Position numbers and translations under genes: made by a program. From contig JAIRZW010000200.1 in the NCBI GenBank assembly GCA_031267015.1, forward strand, positions 1 to 6,083: a stretch of 6,083 nucleotides of DNA, given 5' to 3'. Below are positions 5,390-6,083 of this stretch, piece by piece (position 1 is the first letter of the stretch; each line of letters begins with the position of its first letter). The notes under the pieces are model-generated. The model did no database searches, was not told the origin of the DNA, and saw nothing but the letters and a program-made list of their open reading frames with translations. Origin of the DNA: Heliobacteriaceae bacterium (GTDB lineage Bacteria > Cyanobacteriota > Vampirovibrionia > Gastranaerophilales > Gastranaerophilaceae).

Positions 5390-5955
5390 CAGAAGAAGCC
5401 GCCGCCGAACGGGTTCATCATGAACGGGTTGCCGAAAGAACCGCATCCAAACGGGCTCATTCCCATGCTGCTCATCCCAAACATGCTGCCGCCGCACATT
5501 CCACCCATGCCGAACGGATTGCCCATGCCATACATTCCCATGCCGCTCATTCCAAACATGCTGCCGCCGCACATTCCGCCCATGCCGAACGGATTGCCCA
5601 TGCCCATCATACCCATACTGTACATCGGCATACCGAAGCCCATACCGCCGGACATCATTTGATTCATCATGCCAACGCCGAACAAGCCTGTATAGCCCAT
5701 CATGTTTGATTGAGGTGTGCTCCAGCCCGCTAAATTGTTTATAGTATGGCCCATAAGCGCCGCACCCGGGCCGTAATCGCGTCCCATGGCCTGCGCGGTC
5801 TCGACGCGGCCTGCATTAAGCGCCCAAATCGAACTGCCGCTGAACAGCGCTTCGTCGTTTGTTGCGCCGTCCCGTTTAGCGTCCATATAATTATTAACGC
5901 CGCCTAAGCCCGCGTTAAGGTGGTTTAATCCATATATCCAGTTGTCTAAACCCAT
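5386..5955 (-). CDS. Met/Gly-rich repeat protein of unknown function
   Basis: I do not recognise a family. Residues 1-80 look like ordinary globular sequence (MGLDNWIYGLNHLNAGLGGVNNYMDAKRDG..., ...DYGPGAALMGHTINNLAGW) and contain no signal peptide or membrane helix. Residues 85-189 are low-complexity, dominated by Met, Gly, Phe, Asn-Pro and Ser. Two tandem 25-residue units (118-142, 143-167) begin GMGNPFGMGGMCGGSMFGM. Shorter NPF echoes occur at 176-183. The tail ends GGGFFC, giving cysteines at 129, 154, 171 and 189. Metal (copper) binding through Met and Cys, or self-association of the tail, are possible but unproven. The start is supported by GAGGA (minus strand, 5965-5961) 5 bases before the ATG. 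The stop overlaps that of the convergent lipoprotein gene in the four bases CTAG. Confidence 0.75.
   Translation of the reverse strand: MGLDNWIYGLNHLNAGLGGVNNYMDAKRDGATNDEALFSGSSIWALNAGRVETAQAMGRDYGPGAALMGHTINNLAGWSTPQSNMMGYTGLFGVGMMNQMMSGGMGFGMPMYSMGMMGMGNPFGMGGMCGGSMFGMSGMGMYGMGNPFGMGGMCGGSMFGMSSMGMSPFGCGSFGNPFMMNPFGGGFFC
5455..5604 (-). repeat. Two tandem 75-bp units encoding the Met/Gly repeats
   Basis: Units at 5530-5604 (first in reading order) and 5455-5529 (second) are nearly identical, with only a few changes, mostly at third codon positions. The similarity at DNA level points to a fairly recent duplication by recombination or slippage. Confidence 0.85.
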
Positions 5956-5960
5956 GGTTA

Positions 5961-6025
5961 TCCTCGTAATTATATACTCTTGTATATATTAAGTATATAT
6001 TAACCAAAAAATTGCCTTTATAGCA
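5961..6025 (-). promoter_or_regulatory. Probable promoter and leader region of the Met/Gly-rich gene
   Basis: The Shine-Dalgarno GAGGA is at 5965-5961. Two -10 candidates are seen on the minus strand. TATAAT (5974-5969) is perfect, but transcription would start within the Shine-Dalgarno site. TGCTATAAA (6025-6017) is an extended -10 that would give a leader of about 55 bases. Neither has a good -35 box, so I cannot choose firmly; the upstream one makes better sense of the Shine-Dalgarno site. Confidence 0.4.
5982..6003. repeat. Perfect 11-bp tandem direct repeat upstream of the Met/Gly-rich gene
   Basis: GTATATATTAA occurs twice back to back (5982-5992, 5993-6003). The spacing is about one helical turn, so both copies face the same side of the DNA. 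It lies between the two candidate -10 boxes and could be a regulator site, or simply AT-rich spacer. Confidence 0.6.
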
Positions 6026-6083
6026 AAAATACTCTTAATAAAAGTTTACAATAATCTTGCTACTTTTTTCTTTTTGCATCGCA
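6026..6083. other. AT-rich intergenic end of window
   Basis: No gene is visible here. ATACTCTT at 6029-6036 repeats the same octamer at 5974-5981, 55 bases away. A T-rich run lies at 6065-6075. The region is probably the upstream part of the Met/Gly-rich gene's regulatory region, but nothing firm can be called. Confidence 0.4.

Noticed and set aside
5455..5604. Repeat array as a CRISPR
   Set aside because: The units are contiguous, in frame, 75 bp long and without unique spacers, so they are coding repeats.
5420..5662. Open frame on the + strand giving a Pro-rich NGLPMP-type repeat peptide
   Set aside because: It is the antisense image of the Met/Gly repeats. The minus-strand gene has a Shine-Dalgarno site and a plausible N-terminal domain, while this frame begins within the repeats without one.

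Overview
The window looks like an ordinary chromosomal stretch from an uncultured bacterium, most likely a Gastranaerophilales-type relative of the Cyanobacteria ('Melainabacteria'/Vampirovibrionia). The best clue is the pseudopilin at 2213-2866, whose N-terminus (KGFTLAEVLITLGIIGVVAALTLP-like) and DDYPW end I associate from memory with that group. This placement is an inference. Coding density is high, promoters resemble the sigma-70 type, and base composition is mixed: the pseudopilin and the small regulator are visibly more AT-rich than the housekeeping genes.

Left part (1-1867, all + strand). The C-terminal part of an NADPH-dependent glutamate synthase-type flavoprotein is followed, 10 bases after its stop, by an exported protein of unknown function. 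A four-unit heptamer repeat covers the junction. A good promoter inside the end of the second gene then drives a membrane-anchored LysM protein.

Middle (1868-2963). A small XRE-type regulator has a recognisable DNA-binding domain but no usable start; adding one base in a T tract would restore an ATG. A near-consensus promoter with a perfect 15-bp palindrome at its predicted start of transcription then drives the pseudopilin. The pseudopilin's last 16 bases recur, with one mismatch, 110 bases downstream. The GC-rich repeat between the two copies separates the gene from the convergent rarA.

Right part (2964-6083). rarA (-) and a solute-binding lipoprotein (+) diverge from only 14 bases holding an almost symmetric pair of overlapping TATAAT boxes. 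These predict transcripts starting at or next to both ATGs. The lipoprotein gene ends tail to tail with a Met/Gly-rich, Cys-containing repeat protein on the minus strand; the two stop codons share the four bases CTAG.

I see no CRISPR array, transposase, tRNA, rRNA, phage gene or defence operon. No new multi-gene system can be supported. The unusual content is small-scale: a C6/G6 hairpin repeat translated in the same reading phase in two exported proteins, the pseudopilin-end duplication, the broken regulator, the symmetric probably leaderless promoter, and the Met/Gly repeat protein.
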